Of a stretch of 15,451 nucleotides of DNA, positions 1 to 8,151 are shown piece after piece (the first letter of the stretch is position 1; every line of letters starts with the position of its first letter). This DNA is from DAOPJM01 sp035399665 (GTDB lineage: Bacteria > Bacillota > Clostridia > Christensenellales > CAG-138): the NCBI GenBank assembly GCA_035399665.1, contig DAOPJM010000043.1, positions 1 to 15,451 on the forward strand, given 5' to 3'. A program made the translations under genes and the position numbers. The notes under the pieces are model-generated. The model was not told the DNA's origin and searched no databases. It saw nothing but the letters and a program-made list of their open reading frames with translations.

Positions 1-6
1 TGCCAT
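1..6 (-). CDS. Start of the next gene (only ATG-GCA visible)
   Basis: An ATG at 6..4 followed by GCA runs off the left edge. GGAGG (14-18) lies seven bases before it, overlapping the TAG stop of the upstream gene, which is a convincing initiation context on the same strand. The product is unknown; in this kind of module it could be another tail-tip protein, a holin or a small hypothetical. Confidence 0.6.
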
Positions 7-17
7 GTTAATTCCTC

Positions 18-575
18 CTAGTTATACGTGATCTGAATGTATGGATCATAGTCGCCGTTCAGCGTATTCACATACGCCTCATACGTTGTATCATATGATA
101 TTGCAGGATACCCTGGGATTCTGACTTGCACATACCATACATCGTCTGGATCGCTTACGTCGGAAGTAAACAATGATGTGATCGCAGTCTCAATCCACCC
201 AGAGGCTGTTATGGTTCCGCTCACGACGGAAGATGCCCCAGTTTCATATTCGTCGTAATCCTTCACGTAAACACGTATTGGTATCGTTCCGGTAGTCGAT
301 ATGCACCGGAAATATACTTTTACAGTTGAAATGCTAAACCAACTCAGCCGGTTTTTAGGGATTCTGAATTGCAGGAAGTAATCGTTGTTATAGTACGATG
401 AAGTGCTGCTTTGTTCGTGGTACAGCGAAGTGCTTGCGTTGTTTGTAACATCTGACCATGTATATGACGCTGATCCAAGACCATTATAGGTATGACAGCA
501 TCGTTTTACCTGATCTGCATATATGATTGATGGAGGGATCAATAGTCTACGCCTATCAATCAAACACTGCGTCAT
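18..575 (-). CDS. Unrecognised tail-tip protein, possible carbohydrate-binding beta-sandwich
   Basis: A 185-residue protein directly after the BppU-like fibre, its ATG overlapping that stop (ATGA). I do not recognise a named family. Residues ~38-185 look like one beta-sandwich: 'WSDVTNNASTSLYHEQSSTS' (Ser/Thr-rich), 'DYFLQFRIP' (67-73), 'STVKVYFRCIS' and 'IPIRVYVKDYDEYETG' (strands), an 'ITASGWIETAI' stretch and a closing 'GDYDPYIQITY' strand (174-184). This order (paired 'yl.F.ip' then 'v.l.vy' and a final 'P.i.i.Y') resembles DNRLRE/CBM96-type carbohydrate-binding domains. The first 37 residues are basic and Cys-containing. Position suggests a receptor-binding or tip accessory protein; sugar binding is inference. 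GC looks lower here than in the head genes. Confidence 0.62.
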   Translation of the reverse strand: MTQCLIDRRRLLIPPSIIYADQVKRCCHTYNGLGSASYTWSDVTNNASTSLYHEQSSTSSYYNNDYFLQFRIPKNRLSWFSISTVKVYFRCISTTGTIPIRVYVKDYDEYETGASSVVSGTITASGWIETAITSLFTSDVSDPDDVWYVQVRIPGYPAISYDTTYEAYVNTLNGDYDPYIQITYN

Positions 576-1642
576 TTTGCAACCACCAGCCTCAGGTTAA
601 GGTCTACGGTCGGCTGATCGGAATAGCACGTTGCGGTGATCTTGTTGTCTGCGCTGACTTCAACTTTACCGTAAAGCAAGCAGGCATAAGACGCTATTTC
701 GTTTTCAGCCGTTGCCTGCGTAGCATTTTGTACCAGATCGACCATGGGATAATCGCCGGATTTTACACCAGTTGCTGTAACGGTCTGTGTATACGGGCCT
801 GATCCAGACCAACCAGTCGATAATAGCTTTGCGGTTGCATATACAGGTTCAAAGTCGCTTGCCTTTTTCCCGCTGTCCTGTATGTTCCCATTCTCATCGA
901 ACGATGCAAAATTATCCTCTGTTGCAGTTGGAATAATGTCTGCTTTTGTATCGTCGCTGTCGTGAACGTGGTCGGCCCTTGAATAATCGTCGCTTGTGCC
1001 GGGCGTAGCCGTTCCGTTGTCCTGCGGCGTAGCATCCGACGCTGACGGAAGGTCTCCTGACCCCAACGCTGCTATATTCGTCCGTGCCTGTAGCTTCTGC
1101 GCGTCAGTAAGCGTCTGCGATATGAACGCAACATAATTGCCATCGCCTGCCGCCGCCACGCCGCTGTCAACGTATGTTTCCGATCCAGTATCCCATTCGT
1201 ACCAATGCCCGTTTGATGTGTTGATGTAAGGTGGGCGCAGCAAGTCCATTGTGACGGGCGCAAGCGCGACGATGGTATCCGCTATTGTCGCTGCGACGTT
1301 CATGTAAATTCCACAAAATGTCGTAATGTTTTCTGCGTCCAGTTCTCTTACAACAATCTTAGCTCTGGTCGCATACTCCAAGAAAAAGTCTGGAATATCA
1401 CACGTGGCAACATTCCCGGTTACCGTCATGAGGATAGACAGCGTCATTTCGTTCTTAGTCTCATAATAGGCGTAGGCGCGGAGAGACGCGCCTACAGGCA
1501 ACGTATAAGCCGCACCGTTATTGAGTATGGTTAAATTCAGCTCCGTTGCCCCATTCTCGCCCTGATAAACGGGCATAGAGGCTGTGGGCGTAAATGCTCC
1601 GGTTGTAATCTCTACCGATCCGATGATCTGCTTGTTTGCCAT
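572..1642 (-). CDS. Baseplate upper protein (BppU)-like tail fibre
   Basis: A 356-residue tail fibre. Residues ~1-125 resemble the BppU N-terminal domain ('GATELNLTILNNGAAYTLPVG', 'AKIVVRELDAEN'), which docks onto the tail tip. Next is 'NGHWYEWDTGSETYVDSGV' (146-161), a common linker, then 'QTLTDAQKLQARTNIAA' (176-192), widespread in Firmicutes fibres, a 'SRADHVHD' element (221-228) whose paired His residues often bind metal at the axis of trimeric fibres, and 'NFASFDENGNIQDSGKKASDF' in style (244-264). The C-terminus from ~275 is beta-rich and likely a tip domain ('YTQTVTATGVKSGDYPMV', 'YGKVEVSADNKITATC'). ATG 1642 lies 4 bases after the Tal stop and uses AAGGTG in Tal's last codons. Whether it binds receptor itself or carries the next protein is unknown. 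Confidence 0.78.
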   Translation of the reverse strand: MANKQIIGSVEITTGAFTPTASMPVYQGENGATELNLTILNNGAAYTLPVGASLRAYAYYETKNEMTLSILMTVTGNVATCDIPDFFLEYATRAKIVVRELDAENITTFCGIYMNVAATIADTIVALAPVTMDLLRPPYINTSNGHWYEWDTGSETYVDSGVAAAGDGNYVAFISQTLTDAQKLQARTNIAALGSGDLPSASDATPQDNGTATPGTSDDYSRADHVHDSDDTKADIIPTATEDNFASFDENGNIQDSGKKASDFEPVYATAKLLSTGWSGSGPYTQTVTATGVKSGDYPMVDLVQNATQATAENEIASYACLLYGKVEVSADNKITATCYSDQPTVDLNLRLVVAK

Positions 1643-1646
1643 ACTA

Positions 1647-3395
1647 TCACCTTAGCTTCAATTCTTCGATGAGTTGCTTTAATCCTTCTGTCAGCAGACA
1701 GACCATCATGCCGATATCGCGTCCGTCCTCTTCAGAAACCTTGACAATCTTCTTGTCTTTGCCGTATTTCGTGACCTTGACTTTCTTTCTTGCCTCATCC
1801 GGCAAACTCGCATGGTCGATGTTCCCTTTTTTGTCGGTCTTGATCTTTGCTATCGCGGCCAAAGCGTCACCATTGAATCCGGGCGTTCTGTCTGTAAACG
1901 ATTCAGCAGAACAGTTGCCAGTAATGTACATGTCTCCCGTCAAATCCATACGGTAATTATTCATATACATCTGAGCGCCGCCAAGGCCGACGGAGAAATT
2001 AAGGATTTTCCCTGATGGGCAGCTAAACTGTATCCCCTCTATTCCCCTGAATACCATACCGCCGCCCGCAGACGCCCCAATATGGCTGTCCTTATCCGTT
2101 CCCCATGTCATGCCGGATAGCGTATAAGGGCTACCCTCAGCATATACCGTAAACTCGCCAAAGTCAAACCGATAGTACGTTTCTGATGGGCCTAATAGCG
2201 TCAGGTGCGATAATGTGCCATCCGCGCCGTTTAGGTTCGTGGAAAATCCGTTCACAAGATCGGAATTGCTGTTCGTCATGCGCGTTACCGTCCCGGCGGA
2301 CGTTATAGTTTCCGCAACGCGGTAATCAAGCCCCGGGCGGTAATAGCCAATAACGGGCTTCGATTTCTCTGGCTTGACATAATTCCTCGGCATACTCACG
2401 ATGGTAGCATATGCTTCTATGCCTAAATCATCGTCAATCACGGCCACACTATCGCCAAGCAGCATAAGCTCGTCATCATATCCCAAAGAATACAGGTCAA
2501 GGATCGTGCTGTTAATGGTTATTTGTGGGTATTTCACTGTTTGCAAATAGTCCCATGTTGCCTGTAGCAATTCATCCGCATCCTCGATATCCGAAAACTC
2601 CACAACGCCTGTGCGCTTACGTCCTCCTCGGCCATAAATAGCGGTTGCTGCAGTATCCTCTACCCATTGCTGGCCGGACGGCTTATCTGCATCATCGCCA
2701 CCCGCAACAGTCCACACAACATCCTCAAACGTGAGTTTCGCAGCGTTCGTGTCATCCTCAGCAAGCGTTGAAAGCCCAGCCCCGCGACCGTATAGAGCGG
2801 TATACAGTGTGGTATCGTCATAGGTTATGCCTATCTTCTGCAAATTCTTGTTTGTGGTCAGCCTTACGCCACGGAACACAGGGGTTCTGCTCTCAAGGTC
2901 GATATACCGCGCCGTGATCGTTGTAGTCCCGAGAACCAAGCGCGGCTTTATCCTGACAGTAAACGTATCGCGTATGGTAATCAGTGCGTTCCATGCTGTG
3001 ACATAGTATGCACTGACATCATCCGTACCAGTTGTTACGGACGTTCCAATCTGCCAGCGTGTGTTGGTCAAAATTGAGGTTCCCGCCTGTTCCGCAGTTA
3101 CACTGGAGAGCGTCGTAGGCTCGATGATGTCATCCATGAGATCGGCAAGCGCGACATGTTCGGCATAGATATCTTGCGATTTGTCCGAAAATGTATTTTT
3201 AGGGGTTCGCACTTCAAACAACTGGAACACGTCAAGGATATCATAAAACCCGATGAACATTCCGCGCTCAATGAGATAATCAGATATCGGGAATTCGCAG
3301 TTTAATTTGAATTCTTCTTCGGTATGTATAAATTCAACAGCATCTGATCTGACATCTATAAGCGTTTCCGTGTTGTCAAATATATAATAATCCAT
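1647..3395 (-). CDS. Tail-associated protein (Tal), prophage endopeptidase tail family
   Basis: Tip protein that closes the tail and leads to the fibres. Start ATG 3395 shares its first base with the Dit stop (TAATG) and follows AAAGGTGG; a GTG at 3404 overlaps that site. The 582-residue product has an N-terminal tail-hub domain to ~340 ('FKLNCEFPISDYLIERG', 'FQLFEVRTPKN', 'KYPQITINSTILDL'), matching the TIGR01665/Prophage_tail group. Residues ~370-500 are a beta-rich shaft or fibre region with Gly/Ser/Thr. The end, from 'SFTDRTPGFNGDALAAIAKIKTD' to 'GRDIGMMVCLLTEGLKQLIEEL', is the conserved C-terminal module of Clostridia phage tail proteins. Peptidase activity of the family name cannot be confirmed from motifs. 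Conserved gene order supports the call. Confidence 0.85.
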   Translation of the reverse strand: MDYYIFDNTETLIDVRSDAVEFIHTEEEFKLNCEFPISDYLIERGMFIGFYDILDVFQLFEVRTPKNTFSDKSQDIYAEHVALADLMDDIIEPTTLSSVTAEQAGTSILTNTRWQIGTSVTTGTDDVSAYYVTAWNALITIRDTFTVRIKPRLVLGTTTITARYIDLESRTPVFRGVRLTTNKNLQKIGITYDDTTLYTALYGRGAGLSTLAEDDTNAAKLTFEDVVWTVAGGDDADKPSGQQWVEDTAATAIYGRGGRKRTGVVEFSDIEDADELLQATWDYLQTVKYPQITINSTILDLYSLGYDDELMLLGDSVAVIDDDLGIEAYATIVSMPRNYVKPEKSKPVIGYYRPGLDYRVAETITSAGTVTRMTNSNSDLVNGFSTNLNGADGTLSHLTLLGPSETYYRFDFGEFTVYAEGSPYTLSGMTWGTDKDSHIGASAGGGMVFRGIEGIQFSCPSGKILNFSVGLGGAQMYMNNYRMDLTGDMYITGNCSAESFTDRTPGFNGDALAAIAKIKTDKKGNIDHASLPDEARKKVKVTKYGKDKKIVKVSEEDGRDIGMMVCLLTEGLKQLIEELKLR

Positions 3396-4093
3396 TATAA
3401 CCACCTTTGCTTATAGAAGATCGTCCCGCTTCCGGCGATTGTATGGATGCCCGGTTCAAGCTCAAAAAAGCGGCTTTGCAATGTCACATACTGCATCTGC
3501 GACACATCGTCAAGGTAAACCTTCTTCGAATCAAGATCGACCTTGAATGTTCCCGCCGCAAACGTACCGTCAAGCGCGATTGTCTTATCGCTGTCAAGTT
3601 CCCATTCGGGATCAGTGGTACTGGTTGCTTCCACGTCCTGAATATAGGCCGATGCTGCGCCATTCCCGTATATCTCAAACGGTATCCCACATGGTGCAAC
3701 AAGATAATCGTAGTCAAGGAAGAATGGATCGCCTGCCGTAAACTCAAGCGTTAGTTTCTCCCACCACTCACGGGTAGACGGGTCTGGGAGCTTTGACACT
3801 TTCGCCATGATATACTTGCCGGGCATGTTCGGCAGCTCCAGCGCTTGTAGTGTTGAGTAAGTCGCCCACGTATTTATGAGATTGATATAATGTAGACGTT
3901 GCTCTGTGTTTGAAATTGCCAAATAGATATCAATGCGAATGTCACGCACGTCATATCTTGACCGGATAAATTCTGCGCCATGCGCTATAGCGTTGTCAAT
4001 CCATGTGTCTTTGATCTTTGGAGGAGATACATAGATAGTGTTCCGCTTTATAGGCGCTATGTTCTCAAGCGCTATTCCGTTAAGGCGTACCAT
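3395..4093 (-). CDS. Distal tail protein (Dit), Sipho_tail family
   Basis: Dit forms the hexameric hub joining the tube end to the tail-tip complex. The start is ATG 4093: AAGGAG lies eight bases upstream, while the GTG at 4102 overlaps that site; the gene therefore overlaps the tape measure end by 14 bases. The 232-residue product has the expected two halves. The N-terminal half has 'MVRLNGIALENIAPIKRNTIYVSPPKI'-like opening, strands such as 'DIRIDIYLAISNTEQRLHYINLI' and 'PGKYIMAKVSKL', and 'WWEKLTLEFTAGDPFF', a strong Sipho_tail/SPP1 gp19.1 signature. The C-terminal half (~135-232) is a jelly-roll-like beta region with 'ELEPGIHTIAGSGTIFYKQRWL' where the 'l.pG.n.i....' motif closes the family. 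Order tape measure, Dit, Tal is standard. Confidence 0.88.
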   Translation of the reverse strand: MVRLNGIALENIAPIKRNTIYVSPPKIKDTWIDNAIAHGAEFIRSRYDVRDIRIDIYLAISNTEQRLHYINLINTWATYSTLQALELPNMPGKYIMAKVSKLPDPSTREWWEKLTLEFTAGDPFFLDYDYLVAPCGIPFEIYGNGAASAYIQDVEATSTTDPEWELDSDKTIALDGTFAAGTFKVDLDSKKVYLDDVSQMQYVTLQSRFFELEPGIHTIAGSGTIFYKQRWL

Positions 4094-7000
4094 TGTAACC
4101 ACTCCTTAGCAGCGAATCAACATTGCCTGTTATCGCTTCGTTTACTCCAGCGGCGACAAGGTAGCCTGTCTGTTTGCCGTCCACATAAAAACCTGCTCCG
4201 TTCAGCGCTGATTTCACTGCCTCCGCTATTGATGATGAAAATCCCGACAGATCTATGGCACTTCCGCTATCACCGCGTCTCCAATCAGTCGCCTCGGCCT
4301 TTGTGAGCACAGCTTCGCCCTCGTGCAGCATGGCGGGGTAATTGTCATAAGGTACGTAGTCTTTGCCGGTTGCGTGGCTATTTGTGGAATATGTAACCTT
4401 TCCACTGCTGCTTGTTGTGCGCGTAATGCCGAACAGAGACAAGAATGAATTAACCAGTTCGCTCGCTATAGAGCTTACAGTTGAAAGCAGCGAGCTTTTA
4501 CGGCCAGAAAATCCATCCGATAATGCGCCCATGAAGTTCCCTGCAAGGCCATCGGCAACTTTAGACGGGCTGTTAATATCCCATGCGTCTTTGATTGCGC
4601 CCACAACGCTATCAGCTGCATCCGTCGCTTCGTTTTCCAGTGACGCGCGGATTGATTCGTCTGTTACTCCGCTCAAAAGCCCATTGAGCATTTCCTTGCC
4701 TTCGTCCTGCATGTCCTCCGGCATGGATTCAAAAGTATCAAGCAGCGCAGACAGCATGGCTGTATATTCCGCTGGTATATCCGTTCCCGCCTGTTTTGCT
4801 ACATCATACTGATAAAGGAATGAGTTCCAAGCGTCCGAATCAAGACCATCAAGGAATGTAGCGTAAGCGGCGGCATAATCGTCATTGGCTTCTGCCTTTT
4901 GTCTATTTGCAATCAACATCCCGACAATCCAATTCGCGGATGTCTGATTATTTGATGTTAACGCGCCATTATCTAATGCCTCAATATCAGCATTAAATTG
5001 TTCCTGCGCAGCTTTGAGTTCATCAAATGCTGCCTGTGTAAGCTGCATTTGCTCGGCGTTTCCGGCTTCTGCTGCGGCGTTCTTGTCGTCATATAGAGCA
5101 ATCCACGCCGCCGTCTGGTCTTTCCGCTCCTGCTCAATCCGAGCGAGATCAGCTTGTGCTTCGGCGCTTTCAAGCTCGTTTACGCTGCCATATTTGTTGA
5201 CGATTTCTTGATATTGAGCGTCATGCGCTTCTTTGGCGGCGGCAAGCTCATCAGCATAATACGCATAAGCGGATTCAAGTTCCTGCTGATACATTTGTTG
5301 GGTATACAAATGTACTTCTCCATCCTGATTTGCCTGCATGGTGTTTATCTGCGCGTTCTTTGCCTCAATCGCCTGGATTTCAGCATCTTGCGCCGCCAAA
5401 AGAGACGCCTGTTTATCCGCATACCATTGGTCAGACGCTGCTTTTTCTTCCTGCGCCTGCTCGCTATCCATATTGTTCATATTGGAATAATGGTCGGTAG
5501 TGTATTTAGTCCACTGATCGTAATGCGCATTAAGGTTATCAAGCCCCGTTTGATACTCAATCTGCAAATCAGAGTTCTTTTTCTTTTCTGCGCCCACAAG
5601 AACGGCAGCGGATTCTAAAAATATAGCGTTTGCCTGATCGTAATAGGACTGGTTTTCTGCGAGTTGCGCTTCGTAATTAGCCTTGGCGTCCTGCTGCTCT
5701 TTCAAATAAGCGGCAGAGCCAATATCTCCGATTGCCTTATGTGTGTTTTCAATCGTAGCCAACCTAGCGACGTAAGCATCCTCTGATGTTTGGTTTGCAG
5801 ATTCCAGAGCAGATTTCATGTCTGCTTCATATTGTGCCATCTGCTCTACTGTCATGTCGCCGGCTTCAAGCTGGATTTGTCGTAGCTTGGCAAGCTCGAC
5901 GCTGCGGTACTGCTCTATCAGCTCGTCATTGAGCGAAGCAATATCCGCATTGTACTTTGCAATGTCGTCAAGCTCATCCTGCCGCAATCCCCTGTGATCT
6001 TCCATTGCGGACTTTAGGATAGCAGTGATAGCGTCCTCCTTCTCTTGAATGGTAGATTGCAACTCTCCAACTGTTTTGCCGGTACTGGAGATTAGATCAT
6101 TTACGTCAAGGATATTCGGCGTCATACGTGAAACGAGATCGGAAAAATCAGTTGTGTTGTTTGCAATATCATCAGCAACGGAATTGAATCTATTCATTCC
6201 ATCGTTCGATGCGCCAAAAGCATCATTCAGAAGCATAAGCCCGCCAGCAAGTAACGCAACGGCTTTTATAACTGCCCCTATCGGGTTCGCGGCCATTGTG
6301 ATGTTAAGGATAGCCTGATATCCGTTCCATAACAGCGTCGCAGCGGCCACGCCCTCAAGTATAGGGATCAGCGTTTCGGCGTTGTCGGCTATCCAGGTGA
6401 TCGCCGCAGCGAAACCGTTGACAAGGGTTTCAACAAGCGGCATAACCTTGTCCATGATGCCACCAAATGCTGTGGCGACCTTCGGCAAAACATTAAGGAT
6501 TGCAGGAACAATAGCAGATGCCAACTTGCCTATGATGGTTCCAATCGAGGTGAACGCGTCAAACAAATCGCCGCCGTTGTCAATTAGCCATTCGATAGCC
6601 TCCATGAGTCCGTCGAGCGCGTCTTCGACGAAATCGCCAAGCTTGTCGCCGAACTCCTCAAACTTGTCTGCGCTGTCATCGATGTACCCCGTCAGTTTCT
6701 CAACCATGCCTATGAGTTTCGGAAGCACAGAGTCTTTCAGCACATTGCTAAAGCCCTGCGAAAGTTTGCCGAGCATGGCCGTGAAATTGTCTTTAAGCGT
6801 GGAGATCAGGCCGGAGGTCGTAAGACTCGCCTGTTTCATGCCGTCGTTAAACTGCCCGCCTGTGCTCGTGGCAGTTTCCAACGCACCGTTGAGTTCCTCG
6901 ACGGAAACCTTACCAGCCGACATACGCTTTTGCAGGTCGACCATGCTCTCGCCCGTTTTTTCAGAGATCAAGAGCAGGGGATTAAAGCCCGCCTCAATCA

Positions 7001-7502
7001 TCTGCTGCACGGTTTCGCCAGTGAGCTTGCCCATCGAGTTAGCTTTGCCGTAGGCGGTAGACAACCGCCCGAACTTCTCCGCGTTGCCAAGCGAGATATC
7101 ACCAAGCTGTTTCATGATGCCCTGCGTTTTCTCGCTTTCAACGCCGAAAGCAAGCAGGGTTTGCGTGGAAGCGGCCAAGTCCTCCATTGCAAACGGCGTA
7201 GACGCGGCGAACTCCTTAAGCTGCTGCACCTTTTCGGCGGCCTTCGCAGCATCGCCCAGCATGACGGTGAAATTGGTCGTATAGTCTTCCATCTGCTGGT
7301 TGTACTCAAGCCCTGTTTTTGCAAGGTTAATAACGCCCGTAATCGCTTTTTGCGCAAAATTAGCAAGCAGCTGACCGGCAGCAAGCGTAGATGCTTTAAT
7401 GCCAGTTTCCATTCTTTTACCAGTGGAAGTTGCTTGATCGACCTTTTTATTAAATTCGGAGTCGTCAAGGCCAAGCCCAGCGTACAACTCGAACAGCTTC
7501 AT
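4080..7502 (-). CDS. Tail tape measure protein
   Basis: Sets tail length and passes through the tube at DNA ejection. The 1140-residue product is the longest in the window. Residues ~70-250 hold the tape-measure core: 'NFTVMLGDAAKAAEKVQQLKEFAASTPFAMEDLA', 'TLLAFGV', 'GRLSTAYGKANSMGKLTGE' and 'QMIEAGFNPL'. Hydrophobic helices lie at ~310-430 (for example 'AVALLAGGLMLL'), suited to membrane insertion. Residues ~480-850 are a long Gln/Glu/Ala coiled coil. The end carries 'INSPSKVADGLAGNFMGAL' and 'YVPYDNYPAMLHEGEAVL' (~1049-1066), the typical C-terminal element. I see no lysozyme or peptidase motif. ATG 7502 has AGGAGG eight bases upstream and overlaps the chaperone stop. At the usual 0.15 nm per residue the tail would be near 170 nm. 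Confidence 0.95.
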   Translation of the reverse strand: MKLFELYAGLGLDDSEFNKKVDQATSTGKRMETGIKASTLAAGQLLANFAQKAITGVINLAKTGLEYNQQMEDYTTNFTVMLGDAAKAAEKVQQLKEFAASTPFAMEDLAASTQTLLAFGVESEKTQGIMKQLGDISLGNAEKFGRLSTAYGKANSMGKLTGETVQQMIEAGFNPLLLISEKTGESMVDLQKRMSAGKVSVEELNGALETATSTGGQFNDGMKQASLTTSGLISTLKDNFTAMLGKLSQGFSNVLKDSVLPKLIGMVEKLTGYIDDSADKFEEFGDKLGDFVEDALDGLMEAIEWLIDNGGDLFDAFTSIGTIIGKLASAIVPAILNVLPKVATAFGGIMDKVMPLVETLVNGFAAAITWIADNAETLIPILEGVAAATLLWNGYQAILNITMAANPIGAVIKAVALLAGGLMLLNDAFGASNDGMNRFNSVADDIANNTTDFSDLVSRMTPNILDVNDLISSTGKTVGELQSTIQEKEDAITAILKSAMEDHRGLRQDELDDIAKYNADIASLNDELIEQYRSVELAKLRQIQLEAGDMTVEQMAQYEADMKSALESANQTSEDAYVARLATIENTHKAIGDIGSAAYLKEQQDAKANYEAQLAENQSYYDQANAIFLESAAVLVGAEKKKNSDLQIEYQTGLDNLNAHYDQWTKYTTDHYSNMNNMDSEQAQEEKAASDQWYADKQASLLAAQDAEIQAIEAKNAQINTMQANQDGEVHLYTQQMYQQELESAYAYYADELAAAKEAHDAQYQEIVNKYGSVNELESAEAQADLARIEQERKDQTAAWIALYDDKNAAAEAGNAEQMQLTQAAFDELKAAQEQFNADIEALDNGALTSNNQTSANWIVGMLIANRQKAEANDDYAAAYATFLDGLDSDAWNSFLYQYDVAKQAGTDIPAEYTAMLSALLDTFESMPEDMQDEGKEMLNGLLSGVTDESIRASLENEATDAADSVVGAIKDAWDINSPSKVADGLAGNFMGALSDGFSGRKSSLLSTVSSIASELVNSFLSLFGITRTTSSSGKVTYSTNSHATGKDYVPYDNYPAMLHEGEAVLTKAEATDWRRGDSGSAIDLSGFSSSIAEAVKSALNGAGFYVDGKQTGYLVAAGVNEAITGNVDSLLRSGYNGTP

Positions 7503-7750
7503 GCCTTGCCCCTCCTTTGGTACTTCGCCAACATTGCGTCGGTCTTGTCATCGTACTCTTTTGCGACTTCTTCTTTGGTCTGCTTTGGCTTCGCGTGTCC
7601 GTCTAGCATATCGCAGAACTCCGAATAGTTGTTTTTGAATACCAGGTAATTGTCCTGCTTGGTCAGCATTTGCGACACGTTCCATAGCAGATTGCCCTTG
7701 TAGATATCGCGCGCCCTATCTTTTTCTTCTTCCGCCAGAATAAGGGCTAT
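7499..7750 (-). CDS. Tail assembly chaperone T-part, read by probable -1 frameshift
   Basis: A second chaperone reading frame, -1 relative to gpG, open from 7900 down to its stop at 7499. Only the part after about 7750 looks like real protein: 'AEEEKDRARDIYKGNLLWNVSQMLTKQDNYLVFKNNYSEF' and a Lys/Glu-rich end 'KTKEEVAKEYDDKTDAMLAK'-like tail, ~80 residues. Sequence further upstream in this frame (Arg/Gly/Val-rich) looks like a shadow of gpG. No ATG, GTG or TTG with a ribosome binding site exists near the beginning, so translation as a gpG-T fusion by frameshifting is the best explanation; the nearest upstream start codon is a GTG at 7879 without a good site. Fusion products of this kind bind tape measure protein in phage lambda. 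The stop overlaps the tape measure ATG (ATGA), as usual. Confidence 0.66.
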   Translation of the reverse strand: MALILAEEEKDRARDIYKGNLLWNVSQMLTKQDNYLVFKNNYSEFCDMLDGHAKPKQTKEEVAKEYDDKTDAMLAKYQRRGKA

Positions 7751-7834
7751 TCCGCCGCAGCGGATTGCCCTGCGGCTTCCGGCGACGACACGGAGGACGC
7801 GGCCTGCTCCGTATTGGCGGACGAGCCAAAAAGC
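7747..7834 (-). other. Candidate -1 frameshift zone in the chaperone genes
   Basis: The shift from gpG to the T frame must occur between 7900 (after the last -1 frame stop) and the gpG TAG at 7747-7749. No classic X-XXY-YYZ heptamer occurs in the correct phase. The best site is GCTTTTTGG at 7826-7834, read GAG-CTT-TTT-GGC, where the TTT codon can re-pair perfectly one base back. A shift nearer the stop, within GCG-GCG-GAA-TAG, would keep the whole linker but has poorer re-pairing. The downstream GC-rich run may offer structure. Confidence 0.45.
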
Positions 7835-8151
7835 TCCTGAATCTCCGGGTCGGACAAAATATCCTTGATTTCGTTCCACAGCGCTTTCGCCGACAGTTTT
7901 TTAACGGCCTGCACGGATTTCCCGGTTACTGACGCAACGATTTGTAGAATGTCCTGCTTGTTGGATTTGATAAGCGCAGGAATGAGCGTGAAAACCAGGT
8001 CGGCGCGAATAGCCTTACTTGTGAGGTCTTGTGTTTTGTGCGCCTTGTAGAATTCGTCCAGCGCTTTGCTGTCTTTCAGTCTGCCGACAATAGGCAGTAT
8101 ATCGGCGATAATATCAAGCGCTCTGTCGCCCGTAATTTCGGATAGCTTCAT
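7747..8151 (-). CDS. Tail assembly chaperone, gpG-like
   Basis: Tail assembly chaperones bind the tape measure protein and recruit tube subunits; they are not kept in the virion. The start is ATG 8151 because AGGAGG sits six bases upstream; a GTG at 8157 would abut that site. The 134-residue product begins 'MKLSEITGDRALDIIADILPIV', a pattern typical of this family in Clostridia phages, is helical to ~108, and ends in a Ser/Ala/Glu-rich tail ('SSANTEQAASSVSSPEAAGQ') resembling the flexible C-termini of gpG proteins. The gene lies between tube and tape measure genes and is followed at -1 frame by a second open frame without its own start, the classic gpG/gpG-T arrangement. Assignment by position and architecture is strong; primary sequence is not conserved enough to be certain. 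Confidence 0.78.
   Translation of the reverse strand: MKLSEITGDRALDIIADILPIVGRLKDSKALDEFYKAHKTQDLTSKAIRADLVFTLIPALIKSNKQDILQIVASVTGKSVQAVKKLSAKALWNEIKDILSDPEIQELFGSSANTEQAASSVSSPEAAGQSAAAE

Noticed and set aside
6382..7628. Plus-strand open frames antisense to the tape measure gene
   Set aside because: Ser/Leu/Ala-rich shadows of the tape measure coding strand, without initiation signals.
7751..7879. Separate gene starting at GTG 7879 for the T-part
   Set aside because: No Shine-Dalgarno sequence precedes it and the first ~43 residues read like a shadow of gpG; frameshifting explains the layout better.
7896..7905. TTAAAAAAC as the chaperone slippery site
   Set aside because: The A run is read GTT-AAA-AAA-CTG, so the AAAAAAC heptamer is out of phase, and shifting there would remove most of the gpG C-terminus.
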